DNA of 64,000 bases from Hyphomicrobiales bacterium (GCA_900471515.1 UCFC01000010.1:62001-126000); one strand, 5' to 3'; shown: positions 36,678-45,275, numbered from the stretch's first letter. A program made the numbers and translations. The notes: generated by a model from the sequence alone, not told the origin.

Positions 36678-36694
36678 GACTTCGCACAGTGATA

Positions 36695-36729
36695 AAAAGG
36701 GCGGCAATCCAACGGATTGCCGCCCTTTT
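36695..36729 (+). terminator. Intrinsic terminator after hupE-like gene
   Basis: A perfect 16-bp stem (AAAAGGGCGGCAATCC and its complement) closes a 3-base loop and ends in TTTT. The A/T arms make it work in both directions, so it also serves the minus-strand small gene at 36751-36954. Confidence 0.92.
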
Positions 36730-36750
36730 CTCATGTCCGGTACAGTTCGG

Positions 36751-36954
36751 TCAGCGGCGCTTGTAGGTCCGCTTGAAAGCCGTCGCGTCGATTCCGAGGG
36801 TCTGAAGAGCGGCGGTGTCGGGAACACGGCGCTCCCTGCGCGCCATCGAGCATTCATGCGCGGCGCCGACGAGGCTCATCGTGTCGAAGAAACCTCCGAA
36901 TGCACTGCGGACCCAATCCGTGCGAGGCATATTCCGGTAGGCAATCGTCGTCAT
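36751..36954 (-). CDS. Small DUF1127-like protein
   Basis: The 67-residue product starts MTTIAYRNMPRTDWVRSAFG after a GGAGATGAG ribosome site. It ends ALQTLGIDATAFKRTYKRR, similar to the DUF1127 pattern L.D.GI....I. Short DUF1127 proteins are common in Rhizobiales and often act in phosphate, small-RNA or stress responses, but nothing here specifies a role. It uses the bidirectional terminator at 36695. Confidence 0.55.
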   Translation of the reverse strand: MTTIAYRNMPRTDWVRSAFGGFFDTMSLVGAAHECSMARRERRVPDTAALQTLGIDATAFKRTYKRR

Positions 36955-37078
36955 CTCTCATCTCCGCGTCTATTGTGCGCTGCATATAACTTGCCGGCGC
37001 AGCTGCGGAAAGAGCCTATGTTTCAATGCTGATATACGGACATCGCATAGCGACCCAAGGTGCCTGAACAGGAGCGGC

Positions 37079-38077
37079 TCAGATCACGAAATTCTCCATC
37101 GTCTCCGGCACGAAAATGTCCTCCGGCTGCAGCCGCCGTTTCGACAGACCCTGCTCGTAGGAATAGCGCAAGAACGTATCCAGCGTCTGGCGGTTCTGTT
37201 TGAACCCGTAGCTCCAGTAGTCGTCTCCCATGATCCGGCGGGCTTCCTCGACATGGGCGTTCAGCCAGGGAAGCATCACCTTCAGCGCCGCCGTCTCCTC
37301 CAGATCCCGGTAGATGCGGGCCTGGGCCTCGGTGAAGGCCTTGTAGAGAGACTGGGCGATCCAGCGGTTCTTCTCGTAGATTTCCCGGCGGATGACGATC
37401 GTATGCATGATCGGGAAGATCTCGGTCTTGCGGAAATAGGCGCGCTCGACCTCGACGAAATCCTCGAACAGACGCTTCACGTGCCGACCGTCATAGGAAG
37501 AGGGCTTGCGTGCGGTAAACAGCGCATCGATTTCCCCTTCCCGGATCATCGTCGACAGCGTCTGCTGGGGACCGATACGCTTGATCTTGATGTAGGGCGG
37601 CAGGTCGAGCGGCAGTTTTTCCGGCCGGTTCGGCTGTTCTTCGCCGCCCGTGTAATGCGTTACGTCATCGACCCTGACGCCGTATTCGTCCGACAGGATC
37701 CCGCGGATCCAGACCGGAGCGGTCATCTGATATTCGGGACTGCCGACACGTTTGCCTGCGAGATCGGACGGCTGGCGAATGCCGGCATCGGCATTCACGT
37801 AGATCGAGGAGTGGCGGAAGTAGCGCGACGGAAAGACCGGTATGGCGACGAAAGGCTGCTCCTCTGTGAAGTGGGACATCACATAGGACGACAGCGACAT
37901 CTCGGCGATATCGAATTCCCTGTGGCGCAGCATGCGGAAGAACGTCTCTTCCACCGGCATGTTCAGATAGACGAGTTCGATACCGTCAGGCACGACCGTA
38001 CGGTCCATCAGGGCGCGCGTACGGTCATAATTCCAGCAACCGAAGGACAAACGAAGCGACGATGTCAGAATTCTCAC
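37079..38077 (-). CDS. 4,5-dihydroxyphthalate decarboxylase-like protein, copy 2
   Basis: The 332-residue protein fits the Pht5 family: LRLSFGCWNYDRTRALMD, GIELVYLNMPVEETFFRMLR, FDIAEMSLSSYVMS, and YGVRVDDVTHYTGGEEQPNR. It has no signal peptide. The start is taken as GTG 38077, which gives the usual short N-terminus before the first strand; an ATG at 38137 would add unrelated residues. It is single, on the minus strand, next to the LysR gene at 38277. It probably decarboxylates an ortho-dicarboxylated catechol. Confidence 0.8.
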   Translation of the reverse strand: MRILTSSLRLSFGCWNYDRTRALMDRTVVPDGIELVYLNMPVEETFFRMLRHREFDIAEMSLSSYVMSHFTEEQPFVAIPVFPSRYFRHSSIYVNADAGIRQPSDLAGKRVGSPEYQMTAPVWIRGILSDEYGVRVDDVTHYTGGEEQPNRPEKLPLDLPPYIKIKRIGPQQTLSTMIREGEIDALFTARKPSSYDGRHVKRLFEDFVEVERAYFRKTEIFPIMHTIVIRREIYEKNRWIAQSLYKAFTEAQARIYRDLEETAALKVMLPWLNAHVEEARRIMGDDYWSYGFKQNRQTLDTFLRYSYEQGLSKRRLQPEDIFVPETMENFVI

Positions 38078-38276
38078 TCCCCAACAGCAGAGCCCGAGAC
38101 GGACCTTGGCAACCTCCCGCCAAGCGACTGACATCAAAAGACAATCAGTTTTCGCGCTCTTTAGCCCGACACGAAGACCCGGTCTGCGGCCCTTGATATT
38201 TCCTTGCGATCATCGGGCTCGCACAGGCAAATGTCCAAGATAAATCATATTGTCCAGCCCATACGAAAATCACTGG

Positions 38277-39209
38277 TCAGTCTTCTGCGACCCGATCGAT
38301 CGGGTGCGCGTAGGGGCCAATCGCCGCTGCCAGGCGGTCAACCATGTTGTAGATGAAGGAATGGAACAGCCGCTCGTCCGCCAGCCCCTTGTGGGAGGCG
38401 TGGGCGAGAAAGAGCGTCAGTTTCACGTCCGGGCGCTCGATGCGCCGGGCGACCAGTTCGCCGGAGCGGATTTCTTCGGAGACGATGCCGTAGGGCATGA
38501 TGCTCTGGGCGACGCCATGAAGGATGAGCGCCTTGATCGCCTCCATCGATTGCACCTGGTAGGTGATCTTGACGTCCACGGAGAGGCGCGAGGCGGTTTC
38601 ATGCACGCGCCGCCAGATGATGTCGCGATTGGACACCAGCGCGAGGTCGCCGGCCACCGCGTGGCGGAAGGAGACATCGGCTTCGTCCGACTTGCCGTCC
38701 GGCGCCGATATCAGCAGCAGGTCTTCTTCCATCAGCGCGATACGCCTCAGGCCCGGGCTGTCGTCGATATCATAGGCGAGCACGTAATCGAGCTCGCCAC
38801 GCTCCAGCGCATCCGTCAGCACGAAGCTCAGTTCCTCGACGACGTGAAGCGCGATGCCCGGAAGCTGCTCGTTGGCGGCGACAAGAAGATCGGTGCCGAT
38901 GAGTTTCAGGATGCTCGGCGTCGCACCGAGCCGTACCCTGACACGTTCGCCGCCGAGCGAGATCAGGTCACGCCGCGTCTCCTCGATACGCTGGAGAATT
39001 TCCAGCGCCCGCTCATAGAGCAGCATGCCTGCCGGCGTGGCGCTGACGCCGCGCGAATGCCGGTCGAGAAGCTGGATCTGCAGCGAATCTTCAAGATTGC
39101 GGATCTGGATGCCGAGAGCGGTCTGGGCAAGGTTCAGCTGTTCGGCGGCACGAGTGATGTTGCCGACTTCGACCACCTTCACGAAATAAGAGAGCTGGCG
39201 AAGTTTCAT
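38277..39209 (-). CDS. LysR-family regulator (NAC/CbbR-type length)
   Basis: The 310-residue regulator starts MKLRQLSYFVKVVEVGNITR, with recognition helix AEQLNLAQTALGIQIRNLE and the usual effector domain (GATPSILKLIGTDLL). It starts one base after the stop of the oxygenase reductase gene, so it is the last gene of the Rieske operon rather than divergent from its target, which is unusual for LysR genes. It may respond to the oxygenase substrate or product. Confidence 0.87.
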   Translation of the reverse strand: MKLRQLSYFVKVVEVGNITRAAEQLNLAQTALGIQIRNLEDSLQIQLLDRHSRGVSATPAGMLLYERALEILQRIEETRRDLISLGGERVRVRLGATPSILKLIGTDLLVAANEQLPGIALHVVEELSFVLTDALERGELDYVLAYDIDDSPGLRRIALMEEDLLLISAPDGKSDEADVSFRHAVAGDLALVSNRDIIWRRVHETASRLSVDVKITYQVQSMEAIKALILHGVAQSIMPYGIVSEEIRSGELVARRIERPDVKLTLFLAHASHKGLADERLFHSFIYNMVDRLAAAIGPYAHPIDRVAED

Positions 39210-39210
39210 G

Positions 39211-40221
39211 TCAGTAGAACTGGTCGAAATGGACCTGGGCCTGCGGCACGCCAAGGTCGATGAGCATTTTCTGGATGGCCTGGCCCATCATCGGCGGACC
39301 GGCGAAATAGACCTCGCATTCCGGCAGTCGATCCGCAAACAGCTTTGCGGCGATCTCGTGCACGAAGCCGCGATAGCCGTCCCAGCCGTCGTCCTCCGCC
39401 GGCATGCCGGAAACGACCGGGTGGTAGTGAAGTGTGCTGCCGAAGCCCGGAAGCTCCTCCAGCATCTCGCGCCCGCAAATGTCGCGCGCTTCCCTGCCCC
39501 CATAGATGAAATCGATACGGCGGCCCGCCAAAGCTGGCGAAACGGCTGCAGCCCGCGTCACCGAAATCATCGGCGAGAGGCCCGAGCCGCCGGCGAGACA
39601 GATGATGTCGCGCGGTGAATCCTCGCGCAGATAGGCCATGCCATAGGGGCCGTCGATGCCGATGCGATCTCCCGCCTTGAGCTTGTCGAACAGCGTAGAA
39701 GTGGCCGCGCCATTCGGCACGCGCCGGACCTGAAAGTGCCATTCCTCCGGTTGGTCTCCCCTGTTGGCCATGGAATAGGCGCGACTGCCCTCCACGCCCG
39801 CGAGCGAAAGAAGCGCATACTGGCCGGAGAGAAATGGCACGGGCCTGTCGAGACGGAAGCGGAACTCTCTAATGTCGTGGGTTATGTCTCGGATGCCTGC
39901 CAGCGTCGCTTCCTGGCGCACCGGCGCGTGCGTGCTGACATATTGCGGCATCAGCCGCAGCTTGACGAGGCAGTCCGTCAGCGGCCGCGACTGGCAACCA
40001 AGCCTGCGTCCGCGCTGGCGGTCGCGATCGCTGAGACCCGGTGCATCGGGTCGAAGCTCCTCGATCTCGCCCTCGAGAAGATCGAAACGGCAATTGCCGC
40101 AGGAGCCGACATTGCATTCATAGGGAAAGCCGAGACCGGCGCGAATGGCGGATCGCATGATCGTGTCTCCGTCGGCGCAGGACCATTTCGTATCGGTCCC
40201 GCTCAATGTCATCACGGTCAT
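39211..40221 (-). CDS. Oxygenase reductase: 2Fe-2S ferredoxin, FAD and NAD domains
   Basis: The 336-residue flavoprotein has an N-terminal plant-type 2Fe-2S domain (Cys36, Cys41, Cys44 in ECNVGSCGNCRF, and Cys76 in LGCQSRP), an FAD domain (SRAYSMANRG) and an NAD domain (CLAGGSGLSPMIS). This is the BenC/NdoR order, not the phthalate dioxygenase reductase order, where the ferredoxin is C-terminal. It passes electrons from NADH to the Rieske oxygenase. ATG 40221 follows GGGAGGAAAG. It lies 13 bases after the IclR gene. Confidence 0.9.
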   Translation of the reverse strand: MTVMTLSGTDTKWSCADGDTIMRSAIRAGLGFPYECNVGSCGNCRFDLLEGEIEELRPDAPGLSDRDRQRGRRLGCQSRPLTDCLVKLRLMPQYVSTHAPVRQEATLAGIRDITHDIREFRFRLDRPVPFLSGQYALLSLAGVEGSRAYSMANRGDQPEEWHFQVRRVPNGAATSTLFDKLKAGDRIGIDGPYGMAYLREDSPRDIICLAGGSGLSPMISVTRAAAVSPALAGRRIDFIYGGREARDICGREMLEELPGFGSTLHYHPVVSGMPAEDDGWDGYRGFVHEIAAKLFADRLPECEVYFAGPPMMGQAIQKMLIDLGVPQAQVHFDQFY

Positions 40222-40234
40222 GCTTTCCTCCCTG

Positions 40235-41104
40235 TCATCTTTGTCTGTAACCCGCTCCATGGCCGAGACGGGACGAAATGGTTGCCACCGTTTCCAAGAG
40301 CGGCGGCGCGAAATTCTCTATGGCTTCGAGCGAGAGCCGCAGCGACGGGCCGGCGACGCCGACGGCGCCGACGACGGCACCGCTGGAATCGCGGACGGGG
40401 GCAGCAATCGCCCGGATGCCCGGCTCGCTCTCTTCGTCTTCGATCGCAAAGCCGCGCTGGCGGACTTCAGCGAAAATCTCGCGCACCCGCGCGGGATCGG
40501 TGATCGTGTGCGGCGTGCGGCGAACGAGCGGTCCGGCAAGCAGGCGCTCCACCGTCTCCTCCGGCGCGAAGGCGAAGATCGCCCGGCCGACCGCGGTGCA
40601 ATGGGCCGGCCGGCGGGCGCCGAGGTCAGACTTGATGCCGACCGCCTGCGGGCTTTCCAGGTCGTAGACATGCATCACTTCCGTATCGGTCGGGATGCCG
40701 AGGATGATGGTCTCGCCGGTATGCTTGCGAAGGTCGAAGAGGTACGGACGCGCCTCGTTCGACAAGTTCATGCGGCGGCGCACCAGCGTTCCAAGCCCGA
40801 ACAGGCCGACACCCAGGCGATAGCGCTCGGTTTCGGGGTTCTGTTCGAGCAGCCCTTCGGCGACCAGCGTCACGGCAAGCCGGTGAACCGTGCTCTTTGC
40901 CACCTTCAGCTTCTGAGCCAGCGCGCTGACGCCGATTTCGACCTCGTCCTCCGAAAACGCTTTCAAAAGACGGATCGCCGTCGTGACCGAAGACAAGCGA
41001 TTGCGTTTGGCAGGCGCTGCCTTTTTCGTGCGTGCCGTTTCCTTCACAGATGCGTTCATGGCGTGCGTTTTCCGTCTCTTTGCAAGGAGTAAGGGATCGT
41101 CCAT
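40235..41104 (-). CDS. IclR-family regulator, candidate owner of the shared operator
   Basis: The 289-residue protein has a basic leader (KKAAPAKRNRLSS), an IclR winged helix (about 50-105, SALAQKLKVAKSTVHRLAVTL) and the IclR ligand domain (RPAHCTAVGRAIFAF; GIRAIAAPVRDSSGAVVGAVGVAG). ATG 41104 is selected for its CAGGAGC ribosome site; a second ATG is at 41059. It lies inside the Rieske operon, whose promoter carries the three-half-site operator typical of PcaU/PobR-type IclR proteins. Autoregulation with the wider regulon is therefore likely, but unproved. Confidence 0.88.
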   Translation of the reverse strand: MDDPLLLAKRRKTHAMNASVKETARTKKAAPAKRNRLSSVTTAIRLLKAFSEDEVEIGVSALAQKLKVAKSTVHRLAVTLVAEGLLEQNPETERYRLGVGLFGLGTLVRRRMNLSNEARPYLFDLRKHTGETIILGIPTDTEVMHVYDLESPQAVGIKSDLGARRPAHCTAVGRAIFAFAPEETVERLLAGPLVRRTPHTITDPARVREIFAEVRQRGFAIEDEESEPGIRAIAAPVRDSSGAVVGAVGVAGPSLRLSLEAIENFAPPLLETVATISSRLGHGAGYRQR

Positions 41105-41147
41105 AACACAGCTCCTGCAAATACTCACGCCACGCCTTGAAGCATTC

Positions 41148-41672
41148 TCAGACCCTCAAGGCGCTCAGCATCTCGGCGACATAGTCGTCGCCGTTGGAGA
41201 TGACGAGCATCGCCGCAAAGGGACGCATCGCCGTCAGCGTCCGGGCAAGATCGAGCGCCGGCACGTCCGCCGAACTCACGACCAGACCCGTCGTCATCTT
41301 GCTGCGCACGAAGCACGCATTGCCGATAACCTCCGCCGCCTCCGCCGAGCTGCCGGCCGTCGTCAGCATGACGACGACATCGGCATCCGCGATTTCGTCG
41401 ACCAGCGCCGAGCGCTTGCCCGAGAGATCTTCCAGCACCGCGTCGACGGGCAGCATCTTCAAAGAATCGCTCGCGGGCTTGGCTTCGACGTAACGCAGGA
41501 AATGCGCATGGCCTCCGGCATAACCGGCCGCCAGCCGTTCAAGCGTCGCCTCGGCGCTCTTGTCGAGGGCGATGATGCGCGACTTTCGCGGCCGCGAATT
41601 CGGATAGCTGATCCGGAAACGCGCCTCCTGCGCCGTCGTGGCGCGTGCACTTTCGCTCAATCCGAGGTGCAT
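41148..41672 (-). CDS. Protein of unknown function in the Rieske operon
   Basis: The 174-residue product has no family I recognise. It has a basic N-terminus, then SRIIALDKSAEATLERLAAG, a glycine/histidine stretch GGHAHFLRYVE, a hydrophobic strand ADVVVMLTTAGSSAEAAEVIG, and VVSSADVPALDLARTLTAM with RPFAAMLVISNGDDYVAEML. The alternating strands suggest an alpha/beta Rossmann-like or faintly FtsZ-like nucleotide fold. It lies 13 bases after the oxygenase gene and 43 before IclR, so it is co-expressed with the oxygenase. Confidence 0.75.
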   Translation of the reverse strand: MHLGLSESARATTAQEARFRISYPNSRPRKSRIIALDKSAEATLERLAAGYAGGHAHFLRYVEAKPASDSLKMLPVDAVLEDLSGKRSALVDEIADADVVVMLTTAGSSAEAAEVIGNACFVRSKMTTGLVVSSADVPALDLARTLTAMRPFAAMLVISNGDDYVAEMLSALRV

Positions 41673-41685
41673 GATTGCCTCCCTG

Positions 41686-42972
41686 TCAGACGCTCGTCTG
41701 CGCCTTGCCCGAGATCACGGTCAGCGCCTCATCGGCGATATCGGTATAGGCCTTGTCCGCCGGCAGCACGATCGCGGCAGACCGCACCCGGTGATGAGCC
41801 GGATCGACGCCGGGCGGCGTGGTGCCCTTGTCCTTGAGCGCACGAGCCGCCCGCATCAGCCGGTGGCGTGCCATGATGATGCCATTGTCGGTCGAAACCA
41901 GGTTTTCCTTGCTGCGATCGACGATCGGCCCCATGCTTTCCTGCAGCGACGCATCCTGCATGGCGATGCCCTCGACGCCGGAATAGGTAATGCCCTTGCG
42001 CTGGGCTTCCCGGTCCATCAGGTAATCGTTGTCCTTGTTGGCGAGCGGCCGATAGGTGCCGGGAACATAGGCGACATGGATGCCCTTGCCGTCCTTCATG
42101 GCCTGGCGCTCTTCGCTCGTCAGCGCCCGCACCGGGTGATAGTCGAAGCTCCAGGCCCAGCAGTTTTCGTCGTCGATCGGGATCCAGAAATGGCCGTGAA
42201 CCGGGTGATCGCCGCGCGGCGGAACCATGGTGAAGGACGGCATGACCCAGGGCGTGATGCGCCAGTAGTAGTGGCCCTCTTCCGCATTGCGACGCGCGCC
42301 GATGTAGAGGCCGCCCGCCATGTCGGTCACCTCAAAGAAGGGCCGGGCATCGGACATGTTGTATTTGTTGCCGCGAGCGCCCTTGAAGAGCGGGTCGGAA
42401 TTCAGGCTGCCGCTGTGGAGCCATGAGACATGGCTCGAATCGATTCCGCCTTCCATGGCCTGCAGCCAGTTGCATTCCTGCCAGCGTTTGGACGTGAAGG
42501 TCTGTTCGGCCGGCACGAGCGCGAATTCCCATTCCGGATGCGGCGGCTCATTGTCTGCCGGCCCCATATAGGTCCACAGAATGTCGCCGATCTTGATCAA
42601 CGGATAGGACTTCAGCTTGATCTTGCTGCAATAACCGCTTTCGGCCGGCTCGGAAGGGACCTCGATGCACTGGCCGGTATGATCGTATTTCCAGCCATGA
42701 TAGGGGCAGCGCAGGCCGCCATGCTCATTGCGGCCGAACCAGAGCGAGACGCCGCGATGGGCGCAGAACTCGTCGATCAACCCATATCGCCCCTCGCTAT
42801 CGCGGAACGCCAGAAGGCGCTCGCCGAGCAGCTTGATGCGGACAGGCGCACAGTCATTGTCCGGCAGTTCTTCGGCCAGCAGCGCCGGAATCCAGTAACA
42901 GCGGAACATCTCACCCATCGGCGTACCGACATCGGTCTGGGTCAATAGATCGTTCTGTTCTTTCCTGAGCAT
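41686..42972 (-). CDS. Rieske non-heme iron oxygenase, phthalate 4,5-dioxygenase-like alpha subunit
   Basis: The 428-residue protein has an N-terminal Rieske centre (Cys70, His72, Cys89, His92 in CAHRG ... CPYHGW) and a mononuclear iron site (bridging Asp178, His181, His186 in IDSSHVSWLHSG). The start MLRKEQNDLLTQTDVGTPMGE and the ELPDNDCAPVRIKLLGE region resemble phthalate 4,5-dioxygenase and related group I oxygenases that act on aromatic carboxylates or O-demethylate. There is no beta subunit. It heads a five-gene minus-strand operon with operator 43090-43114 in front. Confidence 0.9.
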   Translation of the reverse strand: MLRKEQNDLLTQTDVGTPMGEMFRCYWIPALLAEELPDNDCAPVRIKLLGERLLAFRDSEGRYGLIDEFCAHRGVSLWFGRNEHGGLRCPYHGWKYDHTGQCIEVPSEPAESGYCSKIKLKSYPLIKIGDILWTYMGPADNEPPHPEWEFALVPAEQTFTSKRWQECNWLQAMEGGIDSSHVSWLHSGSLNSDPLFKGARGNKYNMSDARPFFEVTDMAGGLYIGARRNAEEGHYYWRITPWVMPSFTMVPPRGDHPVHGHFWIPIDDENCWAWSFDYHPVRALTSEERQAMKDGKGIHVAYVPGTYRPLANKDNDYLMDREAQRKGITYSGVEGIAMQDASLQESMGPIVDRSKENLVSTDNGIIMARHRLMRAARALKDKGTTPPGVDPAHHRVRSAAIVLPADKAYTDIADEALTVISGKAQTSV

Positions 42973-43089
42973 GACAACTCCTCCTCGAGTTCGTCCGTGG
43001 CCGACGGCTGCGCCGCGCCACCTCGTGTTTCCTCCGGCCGATCGGATTTGCGGTTGACCTTCACGCCGGATCGGGTATTTTTACCGAGT

Positions 43090-43114
43090 GTTCCGTTATG
43101 CAGAACATCGTTTC
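43090..43114 (-). promoter_or_regulatory. Three-half-site operator between the Rieske oxygenase and ferredoxin genes
   Basis: Read toward the oxygenase gene: GAAAC-N3(GAT)-GTTCT-N7-GGAAC, with the same spacing as the other three sites and single mismatches in the first two half-sites. It lies 118 bases from the oxygenase ATG and 75 bases from the divergent ferredoxin ATG, so it could control both. Confidence 0.7.
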
Positions 43115-43188
43115 GTTTTAAACGCTACATCCAGACGGCAGGCTAGTCAAGCGCTGGCAAGGCCATCCAGGCAGAGGAGGAAAGACCA

Positions 43189-43506
43189 ATGGCGGAAGTG
43201 GGTTCTCGGATCAGGCTGTGCTCGACCGATGACGTGGATTGGGATAGCGCGATCCGGGTCGAGGAAGGCGATCTGACACTTGCCGTGTTCAACGTGAACG
43301 GCACGTTCTACGTGACCGACGACCTCTGTACGCACGGTCCCGGATCGCTGTCGGAAGGCTATCTCGATGGTCACAACGTCGAATGCGACTTCCACAACGG
43401 ACAGTTCGACGTGCGCACCGGAGAGGTCGTCGCCCCGCCCTGCATGATCCCTATCAAGACCTACAGAGTCATCGTCGAAAACAACGACGTGCTGATCGAA
43501 GTCTGA
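43189..43506 (+). CDS. Rieske-type ferredoxin
   Basis: The 105-residue protein is a stand-alone Rieske [2Fe-2S] ferredoxin (Cys47, His49, Cys66, His69 in CTHGPGSLSEGYLDG ... CDFHNGQFD) like BphF/NdoA. Such ferredoxins relay electrons from a reductase to the oxygenase. It is divergent from the oxygenase across the operator region and is followed by a class II aldolase gene. GGAGGAAAG precedes ATG 43189. Confidence 0.92.
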   Translation: MAEVGSRIRLCSTDDVDWDSAIRVEEGDLTLAVFNVNGTFYVTDDLCTHGPGSLSEGYLDGHNVECDFHNGQFDVRTGEVVAPPCMIPIKTYRVIVENNDVLIEV

Positions 43507-43574
43507 TACCCGCCGCTTGCGGAAGATAAAAAGTCGTATAATGTGGGATTAATTTCAAACGGGAGGAGCCGATC

Positions 43575-44339
43575 ATGCAATCTCACAAACACGCGGACGA
43601 ACCGCAGACCGAACTGTCGGAAAATACGCTGCGCCATGATGTGTCCATGGCGACACGTCTCCTGAACAGCCTGAAAATTCTTGAGTATAGTGGCCATGTT
43701 AGCGCCCGCCTGCCGGGCGGAACGACTTTTCTGATCCAGCCGCAGGACAAGAGCCGCGCCGATGTCGCACCCGATGATCTGCTGGTCTGCGACCTTGACG
43801 GCAAGGTCGTGGCTGGTACGCCTGGCGTCAAACCGCCATCGGAGACATTCCTTCATTGTGAGATTTACCGATCGCGGCAGGATGTGAACTCTGTCGCCCA
43901 TTTCCATCACGACGTGACCAACGTCTTCACGCTGGTGGAAGACGTTCCGCTTCCCCCGGTCAAGAACCACGCCATCCGCTGGCGCAACGGCATTCCCGTT
44001 CATGCCGATCCCGCCCATGTCGATACGCCCGAGCGCGGCCGCGGCATCGTGGCGACGCTCGGCGATTGTCATGCGATGCAGATTCGCGCGCACGGTCAGA
44101 TCGTTACCGCCGAGACGGTGCGTGGCGTCTTCATCGATGCCGTGCATCTGGTCGAGAACGCCGAAGCTGCCTATCGGGCAGCCTCGCTCGGCAAGATAAA
44201 GCCGCTGACCGAGGAGGAAATGGCATCCTTCGCCCACAGTTTCCGCCGCGGCCACCACATCCGCAAGCTCTGGAAATATTATGCGGGCGGCGCTATCCGC
44301 GACGGCCTGTTCCCGGCAGATTGGAACACGGCGGCCTGA
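43575..44339 (+). CDS. Class II aldolase/adducin-family protein, copy 1
   Basis: The 254-residue protein shows the family zinc site: His109 and His111 (VAHFHHD) with a later His173 (IRAHGQ), and acid/base Glu90 (KPPSETFLHCEIYRS). The family includes fuculose-phosphate aldolases and 3,4-dihydroxyphthalate 2-decarboxylase (PhtC), which would suit a phthalate-like pathway. GGGAGGAG precedes the ATG. It is co-directional with the ferredoxin gene 68 bases upstream and ends at the hairpin 44346-44377. Confidence 0.83.
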   Translation: MQSHKHADEPQTELSENTLRHDVSMATRLLNSLKILEYSGHVSARLPGGTTFLIQPQDKSRADVAPDDLLVCDLDGKVVAGTPGVKPPSETFLHCEIYRSRQDVNSVAHFHHDVTNVFTLVEDVPLPPVKNHAIRWRNGIPVHADPAHVDTPERGRGIVATLGDCHAMQIRAHGQIVTAETVRGVFIDAVHLVENAEAAYRAASLGKIKPLTEEEMASFAHSFRRGHHIRKLWKYYAGGAIRDGLFPADWNTAA

Positions 44340-44345
44340 TGCAGA

Positions 44346-44377
44346 TGAGCCGGAGCTCCGCACAATGCTCCGGCTCA
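44346..44377 (+). terminator. Hairpin after class II aldolase gene
   Basis: An 11-bp stem TGAGCCGGAGC/GCTCCGGCTCA with a 10-base loop follows the aldolase stop by 6 bases. There is no T run after it, so rho-assisted termination or transcript stabilisation is likely. Confidence 0.55.
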
Positions 44378-44519
44378 CGCAGCCGATTGCTTGCCGCCTG
44401 ATCATCGCTCTATAATAAGGCCTTCCTGATATTGTCGAGGCGGGATTCGATTTGCTGATGGACTGGTCTTTCGAGGGCTCGATCGGGCCTTACGCTCACC
44501 CGAGGGTGGAGATGCCAGC

Positions 44520-45269
44520 TTGAACAGCCTCGAGAAAATGATCGGCCTGCTCGATCTCTTCGATGCGGGCGAAGACACGGTGGCGCTCACTTTCGACGAA
44601 CTCTGCGATCGGCTCGGCTATACCCGCTCGACCCTCTACCGCTACCTCAAGATCCTGACGGATGCCGGCCTGCTGACGTCTCTGCCCGGCGTCGGCTATA
44701 TGCTTGGCCCCCGCATCGTCGAACTGGACTACAAGATCCGGACCGGCGACGTGCTCATCCGCGCCGCGCGCCCAATGATGGAAGAACTCGCCGCCCGCTT
44801 CAAAGCGGTCGCGCTCCTCTGCCGCCGCTATAAGTTCGAAGTGCTCTGCGTGCACCAGGAAGCAGGAACAGACGCGGTTCACAGCAATTATGACCGCGGA
44901 CGCAGCCGTTCGCTGCTCCACGGTGCGGCCTCGATCGCGATCCTCGCCTATCTGCCGGATCACCAGCTGCGAAAGTTCTACGGGCTTGCGCAGGACGAGT
45001 TCCTCAAGGCGGGCTTCGGCAGTTCCCTTCCGGACGTGAAGGCGAAATTCCGCCAGCACCGCGACCGCGGCTGGGTGAGCACCAGCGGCGATGTGACGCC
45101 TGGCGTCACCGGTATTGCGGCGCCTGTTTTCGATGGTCGCTCCGAAATCATCGGCAGCCTCAGCCTGACACTGCGCGACACGCAGATACAGGCAAAGACA
45201 CTCGACGATATTGCCGGGCAGGTCGTCTTTTGCGCCGGCGTCCTTTCCAAGACGCTGGCGCGCAGCTGA
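44520..45269 (+). CDS. IclR-family regulator 2
   Basis: The 249-residue regulator starts at TTG 44520 (NSLEKMIGLLDLFDAGED), with winged helix ELCDRLGYTRSTLYRYLKIL and an IclR effector domain (RGRSRSLLHGAASIAILAYL; GVTGIAAPVFDGRSEIIGSL). GGTGGAG lies 9 bases before the TTG. It is convergent with the flavin monooxygenase gene (6 bases apart). It could regulate the unit 43189-44339 or the divergent pair around 46990. Confidence 0.85.
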   Translation: MNSLEKMIGLLDLFDAGEDTVALTFDELCDRLGYTRSTLYRYLKILTDAGLLTSLPGVGYMLGPRIVELDYKIRTGDVLIRAARPMMEELAARFKAVALLCRRYKFEVLCVHQEAGTDAVHSNYDRGRSRSLLHGAASIAILAYLPDHQLRKFYGLAQDEFLKAGFGSSLPDVKAKFRQHRDRGWVSTSGDVTPGVTGIAAPVFDGRSEIIGSLSLTLRDTQIQAKTLDDIAGQVVFCAGVLSKTLARS

Positions 45270-45275
45270 CGGTTC

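Noticed and set aside
43537..44416. TATAAT-like -10 boxes at 43537 and near 44411 as strong promoters
   Set aside because: No -35 element at a suitable distance was found, so they were not listed as promoters.
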